64,000 nucleotides of DNA from Bailinhaonella thermotolerans (GCF_003594875.1 NZ_QZEY01000011.1:1-64000), one strand, 5' to 3'; shown: positions 16,310 to 25,758, numbered from the stretch's first letter. The notes: generated by a model from the sequence alone, not told the origin. Numbers and translations: made by a program.

Positions 16310-17614
16310 ATGCCTGATCTTCCCGCGCGCCCGTCCCTCGCGTTCCTGCGCAAGAGGGCCAAGTCGCGCGCCCGCGCCGCCGGGATCCCGCTGAGCCGGG
16401 CGCAGTTCGAGCTGGCCCGCGAGCACGGCTTCGCGAGCTGGCCCCGCCTCGTCCACCACGTGCGCGCCGCCGGGCTCGAAGGGCCCGAGCGCGCCCTCGT
16501 CCTGGCCGACCCCGGCGCCCTGGCGGGCCTGCTCGCCGCCGATCCCGAGGTGGTCACGGCCCCGATCGGCGGGCTCGCGCCGCTGCTGGTCCTGCTGCGC
16601 CGCGCGGACGCGCCCGCGCCGGCCGTACGGCGGTGCGCGGAGCTGCTGCTGGGCGCGGGGGCCGACCCGGGGGCCCACACCGTGGAAGGGGACGGGGAGT
16701 ACGTCCGCAGCGCGTTGTACGACGCGGTCGAACGGCGGGACCTCGCGCTGGCCCGCGCGCTGGTCGAGCACGGGGCGACGCCGGACGCGGACGCGTTCTA
16801 CCACGCGTGCGAGCAGGCCGACACGGGCTTCCTGGACCTGCTGCACCGGCCGGGGTTCGAGCGCATGGTGCTCCACAAGCTGGACTTCGAGGACGCGGGC
16901 GGGCTGGCCTGGTTCCTGGAGCGCGGCGTGGACGTGGACGAGGTCTGCGCCCTGCACCACGCCATCGCCAGGGGCCGGGGCGTGCGCGTCCTGTCGATGC
17001 TGCTCGCGGCGGGCGCGGACGTGAACCGCCCCTGGGACCGGTGGGACACCGGCCGCAGGCCGCTCGCGCTGGCCGCCCGCTGCGGGCACCTGGCCGCCTA
17101 CGACCTGCTGGCCGCCCACGGCGCCACCGCCGCCCTGGACCCGGTGGACGAGGCGGTACTGGCCGTCGCCCGGGGAGAGTCCGTACGGCTGCCCGCCGCG
17201 CCGCCGCCCGCCCTGGGCATCCCCGAGGACACCGGCTACGGGTGGATCCTCGGCCAGTTCGCGCTGCTCGGTCGTACCGACGTCGTGCGCGCCCTCCTCG
17301 ACGCCGGCCTGCCCGTGGACACGCGCGGCTGGAGCGGCTTCACCCCGCTGGAGCAGGCCGCGATGCACGGCCGCGCCGAGGTGGTCCGCCTCCTCATCGA
17401 CCGCGGCGCCGACCTGAGCGACCACGCCTTCGCCGACGACGGCCCCACGCCCCTGGACTGCGCGGTGTGGGGCGCGACCCACAACCGCGCCGACGACGGC
17501 GACTACCCCGCCACCGTCGCCGCCCTCGCCCGGGCCGGAGCCCCCACCTCCTTCACCCCGCCCACCGGCCACCCCGCCCTCGACACCGCCCTCACCACCG
17601 CCCCACCCCCCTGA
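16310..17614 (+). CDS. Ankyrin-repeat protein
   Basis: 434 aa. N-terminal PARPSLAFLRKRAKSRARAA, then FELAREHGFASWPRLVHHVR, typical of actinomycete ankyrin proteins. Ankyrin-type repeats follow: AELLLGAGADPGAHTVEGDG, ALARALVEHGATPDADAFYH, VLSMLLAAGADVNRPWDRWD, LALAARCGHLAAYDLLAAHG, VVRALLDAGLPVDTRGWSGF, LEQAAMHGRAEVVRLLIDRG. Probable cytosolic protein-binding scaffold. GGAGG precedes the ATG. Partner unknown; no toxin or secretion gene is next to it. Confidence 0.88.
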   Translation: MPDLPARPSLAFLRKRAKSRARAAGIPLSRAQFELAREHGFASWPRLVHHVRAAGLEGPERALVLADPGALAGLLAADPEVVTAPIGGLAPLLVLLRRADAPAPAVRRCAELLLGAGADPGAHTVEGDGEYVRSALYDAVERRDLALARALVEHGATPDADAFYHACEQADTGFLDLLHRPGFERMVLHKLDFEDAGGLAWFLERGVDVDEVCALHHAIARGRGVRVLSMLLAAGADVNRPWDRWDTGRRPLALAARCGHLAAYDLLAAHGATAALDPVDEAVLAVARGESVRLPAAPPPALGIPEDTGYGWILGQFALLGRTDVVRALLDAGLPVDTRGWSGFTPLEQAAMHGRAEVVRLLIDRGADLSDHAFADDGPTPLDCAVWGATHNRADDGDYPATVAALARAGAPTSFTPPTGHPALDTALTTAPPP

Positions 17615-17720
17615 TCCCCACGGCGGACCGGCGGGGGCGGGCGGCATCATGGAGGGCGCGGCCCGCTCGGGAGGCGGGCTCAGCGGCGCCGCCGAGGCGC
17701 GAACACGTGGAGGAGAGCCC

Positions 17721-18089
17721 ATGCCGGAGGCGAGTGGGGCCGAGGTGGAGGAGCTCCTGCGGGGGCACGAGGCCGGGGTCGTCGAGACGGCGCTGTGGGT
17801 GCGGGGGGTGGTGCGCGCGGCGATGCCCGACGCCCAGGAGAAGGTCTGGCCGGGCTGGCACGGGTTTGGCTACCACCATCCCGGGGCGGGCTACGTCTGC
17901 GGCGTCTTCCCCCGTGAGCGCGCCGTCTCGCTGTTCTTCGAGTACGGCGAGCGCCTGCCCGATCCCGCGCGGATCCTCACCCCCTCGGGCCGGCGGGGGC
18001 GTTCCGTCGTCCTGGACCGCCCCGGCCAGGTCCCCGAGGACCGGCTCACCGCGCTGATCGACGCCGCCGTCGAGCTGCGGCGCGGGTAG
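17721..18089 (+). CDS. DUF1801 domain protein
   Basis: About 122 aa. The pattern VRAAMPDAQEKVWPGWHGFGY, GYVCGVFPRERAVSLFFEYG and LTALIDAAVELRRG fits the YdhG/DUF1801 family, small soluble proteins of unknown role. ATG 17721 has GGAGGAG upstream. Lies 106 bp downstream of the ankyrin gene on the same strand. Confidence 0.75.
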   Translation: MPEASGAEVEELLRGHEAGVVETALWVRGVVRAAMPDAQEKVWPGWHGFGYHHPGAGYVCGVFPRERAVSLFFEYGERLPDPARILTPSGRRGRSVVLDRPGQVPEDRLTALIDAAVELRRG

Positions 18090-18136
18090 CGGCCGGGGCG
18101 GGCGCGGGCTCCGGCCCGCCCCGCCGCCGCTGACCC

Positions 18137-19192
18137 TCACGCCTCCGCTTTCTGGTCCGCCGCCGGGGAGAGGGCGGGTTCCGCGGCCCCGGGGAGGCCG
18201 GCCGCCCGCGGGGCGCGTCCCGCCCTCTCGTCGTGCCGTCGGCGGCGGTGGTAGGAGACGGTGGCGGTGGCCAGCGCGGCGCCCCAGATCGGCCAGAAGC
18301 ACTCCGGCAGCCAGGCTCCCCATTCGTTCAGGGCGAACCGGCCGGCGATGGTCCAGCGCAGGTAGGTCAGCCCGGCCACGGTGATGATGATCGAGACGAA
18401 CCCGGCGGGGATGACCGCGAGGAGCGGCGGCACCCTCCTGCCGCGCAGCCCCGGGATCCAGCGCGGGAAGACCTCGCCCCACCGGTGGATCAGGCCGAGG
18501 GTGAGCAGGCCGCCGAAGGCCCCGAACGTGGCCAGGTACGCGCCCGCCAGCCACAGGCCGTCCTCGCCCGCGTCCAGGAACTCCGCGCTCACGCCCAGCG
18601 GGATGCCCAGCGCCCACGCCCACCGGGTGGCGCAGTAGAACAGCGGCACGGCGACCGCCACGTACACCGCGGCGCGCCCCCGCCGGGGGGTGAACCACCG
18701 CATGCGCTCCCCGTCCCGCGCGGAGGCCAGCGCCGTGGCGGCCAGCAGCAGGCCGCCCAGCACGCACACGAGCTGGTTGAGCACCGGCCACGGCCAGGCG
18801 TCGGCGAAGCCCGCGCCCCCGAGGCTCCAGCCGAAGACCGGGGCGACCAGCAGCAGCGGCGTGTAGGCGACGCCCATCATCAGCCGGGAGTCGGGGATCA
18901 CCAGGATCAGGAGCGCGGCGATCGGCCAGGCCAGGAACAGCGGCGCTCGGCGCCCGCCGCCGCGGGGCAGCGCCAGCGCCGTGAGCGCGGTCAGCGCGCA
19001 GCAGGCGGCGATCGCCCAGCCGAAGCCCGGAGTGGTCGCGCCCAGGATCGACAGGGCGCCGTCCGGGTCGGGGTCGGACGCCCCCCACGGGTAGCCGGGC
19101 GCGCCCAGCGCCCAGGCGGCCCCGAGCGCGCCGTAGGCCAGCGCCCACAGGACCGCCGCGTATCGGAGACGATCAGAGGTGAAGGTGCTCAT
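18137..19192 (-). CDS. Multi-pass membrane protein, HRWG family (paralogue 1)
   Basis: About 351 aa with roughly nine hydrophobic segments. The frame is open far upstream to 20362, but that part is antisense to the kinase gene; ATG 19192 opens MSTFTSDRLRYAAVLWALAY. Residues about 245-275 read LIHRWGEVFPRWIPGLRGRR, then VPPLLAVIPAG. The protein at 62320-63324 has LVHRWGRVWPGWVPLLAGRR, then VPRPLVLWPGA at the same place, and both end in a CFW/FFW...AVSY/TVSY helix. They are paralogues; function unknown. Confidence 0.75.
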   Translation of the reverse strand: MSTFTSDRLRYAAVLWALAYGALGAAWALGAPGYPWGASDPDPDGALSILGATTPGFGWAIAACCALTALTALALPRGGGRRAPLFLAWPIAALLILVIPDSRLMMGVAYTPLLLVAPVFGWSLGGAGFADAWPWPVLNQLVCVLGGLLLAATALASARDGERMRWFTPRRGRAAVYVAVAVPLFYCATRWAWALGIPLGVSAEFLDAGEDGLWLAGAYLATFGAFGGLLTLGLIHRWGEVFPRWIPGLRGRRVPPLLAVIPAGFVSIIITVAGLTYLRWTIAGRFALNEWGAWLPECFWPIWGAALATATVSYHRRRRHDERAGRAPRAAGLPGAAEPALSPAADQKAEA

Positions 19193-19312
19193 GCCGGGAG
19201 CCTCCCGCCGCGTGGGGAGGGCGGGCCAGATGCCGTCCGGCACCTTTCGCGGGCCGCCCGGGTGCCGTTCGGCATCTCCGGCCCGGAGCCGCGAGCCCGT
19301 ATCGTCGCTCCT

Positions 19313-20431
19313 GTGACCGTGATGTGGCTTGTCGACCTGACCTCGGCCGTGGTGGCCGTCGCGGCGGCCGGGAGCGCGGCGGCCCGGCCCCGGTTCCGGC
19401 GGCGCCTGTCCACCTGGGCGGCGCTGGCGGCGGGCGTGTCGGCGGCCGTCACGTTGGTCCACCTGACCGGCCTGGTGCGGGCGGTGCCCGCCACCGCCCT
19501 GCCGGGGATGATCGAGAGTGGCGCGCTGATGGCGCTGGCCGGCCTGGCCGTCCGCTACGCGCCGGCCCGGCGGGCCGCGGTCGCCGCTCCGCTCGCGGGC
19601 CTGGCCGCGGCCTGCTGGCTGCTGCGCGTGTTCACGCCCGCCTCGCCGCTCGAACAGCTCGGCGCGTGCGCGTTCTGGGGGCTGGGCGCGATGCTGGCCG
19701 CCTCCGTCGGCGGCTACCTGCGGGTCCTCGACGTACGGCGGGAGCGCGCGGTGGCCGAGACGCGCCTCGCGATGCGGCTGCGGCTCGCCGGGGACCTGCA
19801 CGACTACCTGGCGCACGACATCAGCGAGATGGTGGCGCACGCCCAGGCGGGCCAGGTCGCGGGCGACCCGCGGCAGGCGCTGGAGCGCGTCGAGGCCGCG
19901 GGCCGCCGGGCCCTGTCGATGCTGGACCGGACGCTGGACATGCTGCACCACGACCGCCCCCTCGCCCCTGGCGGCGACCTGGCCGGCATCCGGGACGCGG
20001 CCGAGCGGTTCTCCGCCGCCGGCCCCGCGCGGGTCGAGCTGCGCATGGACCCGGACGTGACGGCCGCCCCGGAGACCGCGGCCCTGGCGTACCGGATCGT
20101 GATCGAGGGCCTGACCAACGTACGGCGGCACGCCCCGCAGGCCGGGCGGGTGGCGCTGGACGTCACCGCCTCGTCCGGGGTCCTGGAGATCGCGATGACC
20201 AACGACGGCGTGGCCCGCGCGCGGGGCGGCGGGCGGGGCCGCGCGCGGGGCGGCAGCGGCCTGCCCGCCCTGGCCGCGCTCGTCCGGGACCACGGCGGCG
20301 AGCTGTCCGCGCGGGCCGTGCCGCAGGGGTGGTCGTTGACCGCGCGGCTGCCGCTGGCACAATCGCCGGAGTGGTCACCCGCATCCTCATCGCCGACGAC
20401 CAGGAAGGCATCCGCGGCGCCTTCCGCCTGA
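19313..20431 (+). CDS. DesK-type sensor histidine kinase
   Basis: About 372 aa. Four or five N-terminal membrane helices, then HisKA_3 with phosphoacceptor His in RLRLAGDLHDYLAHDISEMV and an HATPase region (YRIVIEGLTNVRRHAPQAGR; N-box, degenerate G-box GGSGLPALAALVRDHGGEL). GTG 19313 is preceded 7 nt by TATCGT; GTG 19319 and ATG 19322 are alternatives. Its 3' end overlaps the response regulator by 61 nt. Signal unknown. Confidence 0.88.
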   Translation: MTVMWLVDLTSAVVAVAAAGSAAARPRFRRRLSTWAALAAGVSAAVTLVHLTGLVRAVPATALPGMIESGALMALAGLAVRYAPARRAAVAAPLAGLAAACWLLRVFTPASPLEQLGACAFWGLGAMLAASVGGYLRVLDVRRERAVAETRLAMRLRLAGDLHDYLAHDISEMVAHAQAGQVAGDPRQALERVEAAGRRALSMLDRTLDMLHHDRPLAPGGDLAGIRDAAERFSAAGPARVELRMDPDVTAAPETAALAYRIVIEGLTNVRRHAPQAGRVALDVTASSGVLEIAMTNDGVARARGGGRGRARGGSGLPALAALVRDHGGELSARAVPQGWSLTARLPLAQSPEWSPASSSPTTRKASAAPSA

Positions 20432-21000
20432 TCCTCGACGCCCAGCCCGACATGACCGTGGTGGCCGAGGCCGCCGACGGGCGCACGGCGATCGAGACCG
20501 CCGGGGCGATCAGGCCCGACGTGGTGCTGGCCGACATCAGGATGCCGGGGGCCGACGGGATCGAGGTGACGCGCGCCCTGGCCGGCACCGGCATCCGCGT
20601 CGTGGTCGTGACCACCTTCGGCCTGGACGAATACGTCCACGCCGCGCTCGGCCACGGCGCGGCCGGGTTCATCCTCAAGCGCTCCGGTCCCGCGCTGCTC
20701 GTCGAGGCCGTCCGGGCCGCGATGAACGGCGACGTGCTCATCAGCCCGCAGCTCACCGTCCGGCTGCTGCGCGAGCGCGGCCGCCGGCGCGAGGTCTCCG
20801 ACGTGGTCCTCACCGAGCGGGAGGACCAGGTCGTGGCCCTGGTCGCGCAGGGCAGGACCAACGCCGAGATCGCGGCCGAGCTCTTCCTGTCCCCGGGCAC
20901 GGTCAAGAACCACGTCGCCGCGATCCAGCGCAAGACCGGCGCCAGGAACCGCGTGGCGATCGCCGCCTGGGCCTGGGCCACCGGCAGGGCCGAACCCTGA
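20371..21000 (+). CDS. NarL/LuxR-family response regulator
   Basis: 209 aa partner of the kinase. Receiver: ILIADDQEGIRG, phosphoacceptor Asp in VVLADIRMPGADG, TTFGLDEYVH, FILKRSGP. LuxR helix-turn-helix: LTEREDQVVALVAQGRTNAE, IAAELFLSPGTVKNHVAAIQ. GTG 20371 lies inside the kinase gene (61-nt overlap, different frame), so the two are translationally coupled. Targets unknown. Confidence 0.92.
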   Translation: MVTRILIADDQEGIRGAFRLILDAQPDMTVVAEAADGRTAIETAGAIRPDVVLADIRMPGADGIEVTRALAGTGIRVVVVTTFGLDEYVHAALGHGAAGFILKRSGPALLVEAVRAAMNGDVLISPQLTVRLLRERGRRREVSDVVLTEREDQVVALVAQGRTNAEIAAELFLSPGTVKNHVAAIQRKTGARNRVAIAAWAWATGRAEP

Positions 21001-21086
21001 CCCGGCCCGCGACGCCGCGCCGGAGCCCGCGCCGGCGCCGCGCGTCGTGACGTGGTCGTGACGCGGCGGGTCCGGGGCCGCGGGGC

Positions 21087-23894
21087 TCAGGCCGTACGGC
21101 CGGGCGCCCTGGTGTGCTCCAGGAAGGCGCGCGCCTCCCCGGCCTCGGGGACGCCCAGCTCCTCGTAGAGGGCGAGGGCCGGCCGCGCGTGCTCGGCGGC
21201 CCGCTCCGGGCGCCCGAGGGCGAGGTGGGCGCGGGCCAGGCCGTGGTGGGCCCGCGCCTGCTCCGGCCGGTTCCCCGTCCGGTCCGCGAGCGCGAGCGCG
21301 GCGGCGTGCTCCTCGGCCGCCCGCGCCGGGTCGCCCGCGGCCTCGGCCAGGCCGTTGAGCGCGGCGGCCTCGGCGGCGGTGTCGCCGAGCGCGCGGCAGA
21401 GGGCCGCGGCCCGCTCGTGGCGGGCGCGCGCCTGGGCGAGGTCGCCCTGGTGGCGCAGCACGACGCCGAGGTGGTCCAGGGTCATGGCCTCCCCCGCCGG
21501 GTTGCCGACCTTGCGGTGGAGCGCGAGCGCCAGGTCGAGGTGCCGGCGGGCCTCCCCCGAGCGGCCCGCCCGGTCGAGGGCGAGGGCGAGCGCCCCGAGC
21601 ACCTGCGCCTCGCCCCAGGTGTCGGCGCCGATCCTGGCCAGGTCCAGCGCCCGCCGGAGGTGCTCCTCCGCCCGCGCGTCCTGGCGGCGGCGCAGGGCCA
21701 CGCTGCCCAGCGTGAGCAGTGCCCGGGCGCGCTCGCCGGGCGCCTCGCACATGCCGAGGGCCGCGGCGGCGTGCTCCTCGGCCCGTTCGTACTCCCCGAG
21801 CCGCCAGTGGGTCCACGCCAGGTTGGTGAGCGCCTGCTCCTCGAACTCGCGGTGGAGGGGGCCGAGCTTGCGGCTGCGCCGGAGCACCAGGGTGTGCAGG
21901 GTGAGCGCGTCGTCGTGGTGCGCCTGCCGGTCGAGGTACGGCCGCAGCGCCAGCCCGAGCATGCCCAGGCAGATCTCGGGGCCGTGGACGGCGGTCGCGA
22001 TGATGTTGGAGCGTTCGGCGTCGAGCCAGGCGGACGCCTCCGCGGCGTCGCGGAACGGCGGGATCGGGGCCTCCGGCCGGGGGATGCCCTCCCGTTCCCG
22101 CAGGGTGTCGGGGAAGAGCAGGTCCACCGCCGCGCGCGAGCGGTGCAGGTAGTAGGTGAGCAGCCGCAGGAGGGCGTCGTCGTCCTCGCCGAGCGAGCGG
22201 GCGTGCTCGCGCAGCAGGTCGTGGAAGGTGTACCTGCCGGGTTCGAGCTGCAGGAGCATGTGCGCGTCGAGCAGGGCCTCGAGGAGTTCCTCGGCCTCGT
22301 CCGCCGGGATCCCCGCCAGGGCCGCCGCGCCGTACGCGTCGATGTCGCGGCCCGGGGCGAGCCCGAGCAGGCGGAACAGGCGCTGCTCGGCCTCGTCGAG
22401 CTGCTCGTAGGAGAGGGCGAAGGCCGCCGACACCCCGTCCAGGAGCCTGCGGTGGTCGCGCAGGCGGCCCGCGAGGTACGCCACGGTCCAGCGGGGGCGG
22501 TGCTGGAGGCGGGCGGCCGCGAGCCGGATGGCGAGCGGGAGGCGGCCGCACAGGCGCAGCACCTCGCGCACGGCGCCGGGCTCCCGGCGGGCGCGCTCGC
22601 CCACGATCCGCTCGAACAGCGCGGCGGCGTCGTCCTCGTCCAGCACGTCGACCGACAGCGCGTGGGCGCCGTCCAGGTCCACGAGCCGCCGCCGGCTGGT
22701 GATCAGGACGAGGGTCTCCGAGCGCCCCGGCAGCAGGGGCCGCACGTGCTCGGCGCCGGCGGCGTTGTCCAGTACGGCGAGCACACGCCGTCCGGCCAGC
22801 TCGGCGCGCCACAGGGCGCCCCGCTCGGCCGGAGAGACCGGGATCCGGTCGGCGGGCACCCCGAGCTGGCGCAGGAGGGCCTCCAGCGCGGCGGAGGCGT
22901 CGACCGGCTCCCGGCCGGCGGTGTGGGCCCGCAGATCGATGAAGAGGCGGCCGTCCGGGTAGCGGTCGGCCAGCCGGTGGGCCACGTGGACGGCGAGGGC
23001 GGTCTTGCCGACCCCGGCCATGCCGTCGATCGTGACGACCGCCGCCCCGTGCCCGTGCCCGGCGAGCCGGTCCAGCTCGGCGTCCCGGCCGGAGAAGTCG
23101 GGGATGTCGTAGGGCAGGTAGGTGGAGCGGCGCGGCGGCGCGGGCGCGGGCCGCGCGGCCGGGCGCGGGGCCGGGCCGTCCGCCAGGCGGAGGGCGGGGT
23201 CGTCCGTCAGGACCGCCCGTTCCAGCTCGGTGAAGGCGTGCCCGGGGTCGAGGCCCTGCTCCTCGGCGAGAGCCGTACGGTAGGCGCGCGCCGCGGCCAG
23301 AGCGTCGGCCTGCCGGCCCGCGCGGTGCAGGGCCAGGACCAGGTGCCCGTTGAGCCTCTCGCGGAGCGGGTTCGCGGCCACCTGCGCCGCCAGCTCGTCG
23401 AGGAGGTCGGCGTGCCGCCCGGCGGCCAGCTCGCCTTCGGCCAGCCGCTCGTACGCCGACAGGCGGCGGTCGTTCCACAGCTCGCGGACGCCGCCGGCGT
23501 AGTGCGCGTGCACGTCCTCCAGCGCCTCCCCGCGCCACAGCGCCAGGGCCTCGCGCAGGTCTCCCGCGGCCACCAGCTCGGTGAACTCCAGCGCGTCCAC
23601 CTGCCCGGGCCCGGGATGGGCGACGTAGCCGCCGGCGCGCGTCTCCAGCAGCCCGGCGGCCCCCGCGCCGCGCAGCACCTTGCGGATCGCGGTGATCGAG
23701 GCGTGGATCTGGGACCGCGCGGTGTCGGGCCGGTCGTAGCCCCACATCGCGTCGATCAGCCGCTCGATGCCGATCACCCGCTCCGCGTTGAGCAGGAGGT
23801 ACCCCAGCACCGCCCGATGACGTGGGGCGATGCCGGTCAGCGGCGCACCGTCCACGATCACCTGGACGGGGCCGAGAAGGGTGAAGCGAAGCAT
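21087..23894 (-). CDS. AfsR/SARP-family regulator with NB-ARC and TPR domains
   Basis: About 935 aa. N-terminal OmpR-type winged helix (MLRFTLLGPVQVIVDG, RHRAVLGYLLLNAERVIGIE, ARSQIHASITAIRKVLRG), BTAD domain (residues about 100-245, ending HAFTELERAVL), NB-ARC ATPase with Walker A MAGVGKTALAVHV and RRLVDLDGAHALSVDVLDED, then about 300 residues of TPR repeats (for example RKVGNPAGEAMTLDHLGVVL, QARARHERAAALCRALGDTA). ATG 23894 has GGGGAG upstream. Such proteins act as ATP-dependent activators, often of secondary metabolism. No biosynthetic cluster lies here; the divergent AhpD-like/ABM pair is the nearest target. Confidence 0.92.
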   Translation of the reverse strand: MLRFTLLGPVQVIVDGAPLTGIAPRHRAVLGYLLLNAERVIGIERLIDAMWGYDRPDTARSQIHASITAIRKVLRGAGAAGLLETRAGGYVAHPGPGQVDALEFTELVAAGDLREALALWRGEALEDVHAHYAGGVRELWNDRRLSAYERLAEGELAAGRHADLLDELAAQVAANPLRERLNGHLVLALHRAGRQADALAAARAYRTALAEEQGLDPGHAFTELERAVLTDDPALRLADGPAPRPAARPAPAPPRRSTYLPYDIPDFSGRDAELDRLAGHGHGAAVVTIDGMAGVGKTALAVHVAHRLADRYPDGRLFIDLRAHTAGREPVDASAALEALLRQLGVPADRIPVSPAERGALWRAELAGRRVLAVLDNAAGAEHVRPLLPGRSETLVLITSRRRLVDLDGAHALSVDVLDEDDAAALFERIVGERARREPGAVREVLRLCGRLPLAIRLAAARLQHRPRWTVAYLAGRLRDHRRLLDGVSAAFALSYEQLDEAEQRLFRLLGLAPGRDIDAYGAAALAGIPADEAEELLEALLDAHMLLQLEPGRYTFHDLLREHARSLGEDDDALLRLLTYYLHRSRAAVDLLFPDTLREREGIPRPEAPIPPFRDAAEASAWLDAERSNIIATAVHGPEICLGMLGLALRPYLDRQAHHDDALTLHTLVLRRSRKLGPLHREFEEQALTNLAWTHWRLGEYERAEEHAAAALGMCEAPGERARALLTLGSVALRRRQDARAEEHLRRALDLARIGADTWGEAQVLGALALALDRAGRSGEARRHLDLALALHRKVGNPAGEAMTLDHLGVVLRHQGDLAQARARHERAAALCRALGDTAAEAAALNGLAEAAGDPARAAEEHAAALALADRTGNRPEQARAHHGLARAHLALGRPERAAEHARPALALYEELGVPEAGEARAFLEHTRAPGRTA

Positions 23895-23991
23895 CGGTCT
23901 CCCCATCGCCGCCACATCGTCCGCGCATCGCGAATCTATCAATCCCGACATTCACTCTGATCTCACGCCAACCGCGACGAAGGAGTGAACG

Positions 23992-24444
23992 ATGGAACCC
24001 CGGATGAAGAACCCCGCGACGATCATCCCCGAGGCCATGAAGCCGATCATGGAGCTGATGCGGGCCGCGCAGTCGCAGGGCCTCCCCCAGGAGCTCATGG
24101 AGCTGATCCACCTGCGGGTGAGCCAGATCAACGGCTGCTCCTTCTGCGTGGACGCCGGCCTGAAGAACCTGCGCAAGCTCGGCGCGAGCGACGACCGGGT
24201 CGGCCTGGTCGCCGCCTGGCGGGAGGCCCCGTACTACACCGACGCCGAGCGGGCCGCGCTGGCGCTGACCGAGGCCGCGACCCGGCTGGCCGACCGCGCG
24301 GACGCCGTGCCCGACGAGGTCTGGGACGACGCCGCCGACCACTTCGACGAGAAGCAGCTCGCCTCGATCCTGCTGATGATCGCCACCACCAACCTCTTCA
24401 ACCGCCTGAACGCCCCGATCCGGCAGATCGCCGGCTCCTGGTGA
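23992..24444 (+). CDS. AhpD-like carboxymuconolactone decarboxylase family protein
   Basis: 150 aa all-helical protein. The AhpD redox motif is present: IHLRVSQINGCSFCVDAGLK (CxxC with following Asp), then ADHFDEKQLASILLMIATTN and FNRLNAPIRQIAGSW. Probably a thiol-dependent peroxidase or adapter in peroxide or electrophile defence. First gene of a pair; the monooxygenase follows by 29 bp. Divergent from the SARP gene. Confidence 0.9.
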   Translation: MEPRMKNPATIIPEAMKPIMELMRAAQSQGLPQELMELIHLRVSQINGCSFCVDAGLKNLRKLGASDDRVGLVAAWREAPYYTDAERAALALTEAATRLADRADAVPDEVWDDAADHFDEKQLASILLMIATTNLFNRLNAPIRQIAGSW

Positions 24445-24473
24445 CCGAACCCCCACGACGAGGAGACACACCG

Positions 24474-24764
24474 ATGTCCGCCGTACGCTCGCACCGTTAC
24501 TCCGTCGCCGACGCCGACCTGGAGGAGTTCCTGGCCCGCCGCGGGTCGCTGATCGCGACCGTCCGGGAGGGCCACCCCGGCCTGACCCACGCCGTGCTGA
24601 TCCGGCTGGAGGACGGCACCTACACCGACATCTGGCATTGGGAGAGCGCCGAGCAGATGGGCGCCGCGCTCGCCTCGATCCCCACATTCCCGGAGGCCCC
24701 GCTGACCATGGCCCTCACCGCGGACCACACCGCCCTGAACGGCGAGGTCGTCGACGAGCACTGA
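24474..24764 (+). CDS. Antibiotic biosynthesis monooxygenase (ABM) domain protein
   Basis: 96 aa ferredoxin-like dimer. VADADLEEFLARRGSLIATV, GHPGLTHAVLIRLEDGTYTD and IWHWESAEQMGAALASIP match ABM/YgiN-type enzymes. GAGGAG precedes ATG 24474. Co-transcribed with the AhpD-like gene. Could be a quinol oxygenase or an uncharacterised stress protein; no aromatic biosynthetic genes adjacent. Confidence 0.75.
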   Translation: MSAVRSHRYSVADADLEEFLARRGSLIATVREGHPGLTHAVLIRLEDGTYTDIWHWESAEQMGAALASIPTFPEAPLTMALTADHTALNGEVVDEH

Positions 24765-24926
24765 GCCGCCGCCTCCCCGCCCCGCCGCGGATTCCGTACG
24801 GCCCCCGGGCGGCCACGCCTCGCCCGGGCCGTACGGCGCGTCGCGCACGTGATCGCGTGGCCGTGCCGTACGCCGGCGCGCGGTTCCCGGTTCCCGCCTA
24901 CGCTCGAAGGGGAGGAGGCGCCGGCC

Positions 24927-25610
24927 ATGAGCATGGGATCATCCGGGGACCTGGGGCGACGCGTCGCCCACCGCCGCGCGCGCCTGGGGCTGACCCGCGG
25001 GGAGCTCGCCGAGCGCGCGGGCATCGCCCCGGCCTACCTCGCCTACCTGGAAGAACGCGCCGCCCGGCCCGCTGAGCCCACCCTGCGCCGGCTGGCCGAC
25101 GCGCTCAGGACCACCGTGGGCGACCTCCTCGGCGAGCGCACGGAGGTCCCGCCCGGCCCCGCCGTGCACCGTGACCCGGAGGAGCTCGGCCGCGAGGAGT
25201 GCCTGGGGCTCATCTCCCCCGGCGGCGTGGCGCGCGTCGCGTTCGCGGGACCGCACGGGCCCACGGTCCTCCCCGTCGCCTACCGGGTCCTCCCCGGCGC
25301 CGTCGTCTTCCGCGCGGTGCCCGGCGTGGACGACGCCCTCCGCGCCGTTCCGAGCCTCGCCCTGCAGGTGGACCACATCGACGACTCCACCCACGCCGGC
25401 TGGACGGTCCTGATCCAGGGCCCCGCCCGCCAGGAGCCCGGCGACCGCGCGCCGGACCCCGGCACCGGCCCGGACCCCGCCGCCGGCTCCGGTTCCGGCC
25501 CAGGTCCCGATTCCGGTTCCGGCCTCGGTTCCGGCCCAGGCCCCGGTTCCGGCGTCCGGTTCCGGCTGACCCCGGCCCGCGTCATCGGTCACCGCCTCCA
25601 CCACCTCTGA
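24927..25610 (+). CDS. XRE helix-turn-helix fused to PNPOx-like flavin-binding domain
   Basis: About 227 aa. XRE domain at 8-75 (VAHRRARLGLTRGELAERAG, APAYLAYLEERAARPAEPTL), then a pyridoxamine-5'-phosphate-oxidase-like domain (CLGLISPGGVARVAFAGPHG, PTVLPVAYRVLPGAVVFRAV, SLALQVDHIDDSTHAGWTVL). A Gly/Ser/Pro-rich insertion of about 40 residues (DNA 25437-25560, built of CCGGTTCCGG-like units) splits the last beta strands before VRFRLTPARVIGHRL. Probably a flavin- or cofactor-responsive regulator. GGGGAGGAGG precedes ATG 24927. Confidence 0.85.
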   Translation: MSMGSSGDLGRRVAHRRARLGLTRGELAERAGIAPAYLAYLEERAARPAEPTLRRLADALRTTVGDLLGERTEVPPGPAVHRDPEELGREECLGLISPGGVARVAFAGPHGPTVLPVAYRVLPGAVVFRAVPGVDDALRAVPSLALQVDHIDDSTHAGWTVLIQGPARQEPGDRAPDPGTGPDPAAGSGSGPGPDSGSGLGSGPGPGSGVRFRLTPARVIGHRLHHL

Positions 25611-25644
25611 CCGCCGCGCCGTCGCATTCGGCGACGCCGCGTTC

Positions 25645-25691
25645 CCGGCGCCGGAAAAACGTCCGGCGGACGCCACGATCCGGCGCCGGAA
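25645..25691. repeat. 12-bp direct repeat, palindromic core
   Basis: CCGGCGCCGGAA at 25645-25656 and 25680-25691, 35 bp apart. Each contains a perfect 10-bp palindrome CCGGCGCCGG. It lies between the XRE/PNPOx stop and the leader promoter of rpmF, so it could be a terminator-like hairpin or a protein site. Confidence 0.5.
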
Positions 25692-25758
25692 CGGAGCGAT
25701 AACCGCGGCGGCGAATATTGAGTGGGCGCACGGCGGTGACGGTTGTTACGATGCCCGC

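Noticed and set aside
23951-23989. TTCACTC / GAGTGAA inverted repeat before the AhpD-like gene
   Set aside because: Arms are 25 bp apart and the right arm is part of the SD/start region; probably chance.
19804-24687. 1627-aa minus-strand open frame
   Set aside because: Runs antisense or out of frame through the kinase, response regulator and SARP genes; Arg/Ala/Pro-rich composition without domains.
21000-25610. Secondary-metabolite cluster around the SARP
   Set aside because: No PKS, NRPS, terpene or RiPP gene is visible; only AhpD-like and ABM genes are adjacent.
25718-25752. TTGAGT as -35 for the leader promoter
   Set aside because: Spacing of 23 nt to TACGAT is too long for a normal sigma-70-type promoter; a WhiB7-type AT patch was considered but is not clear enough.
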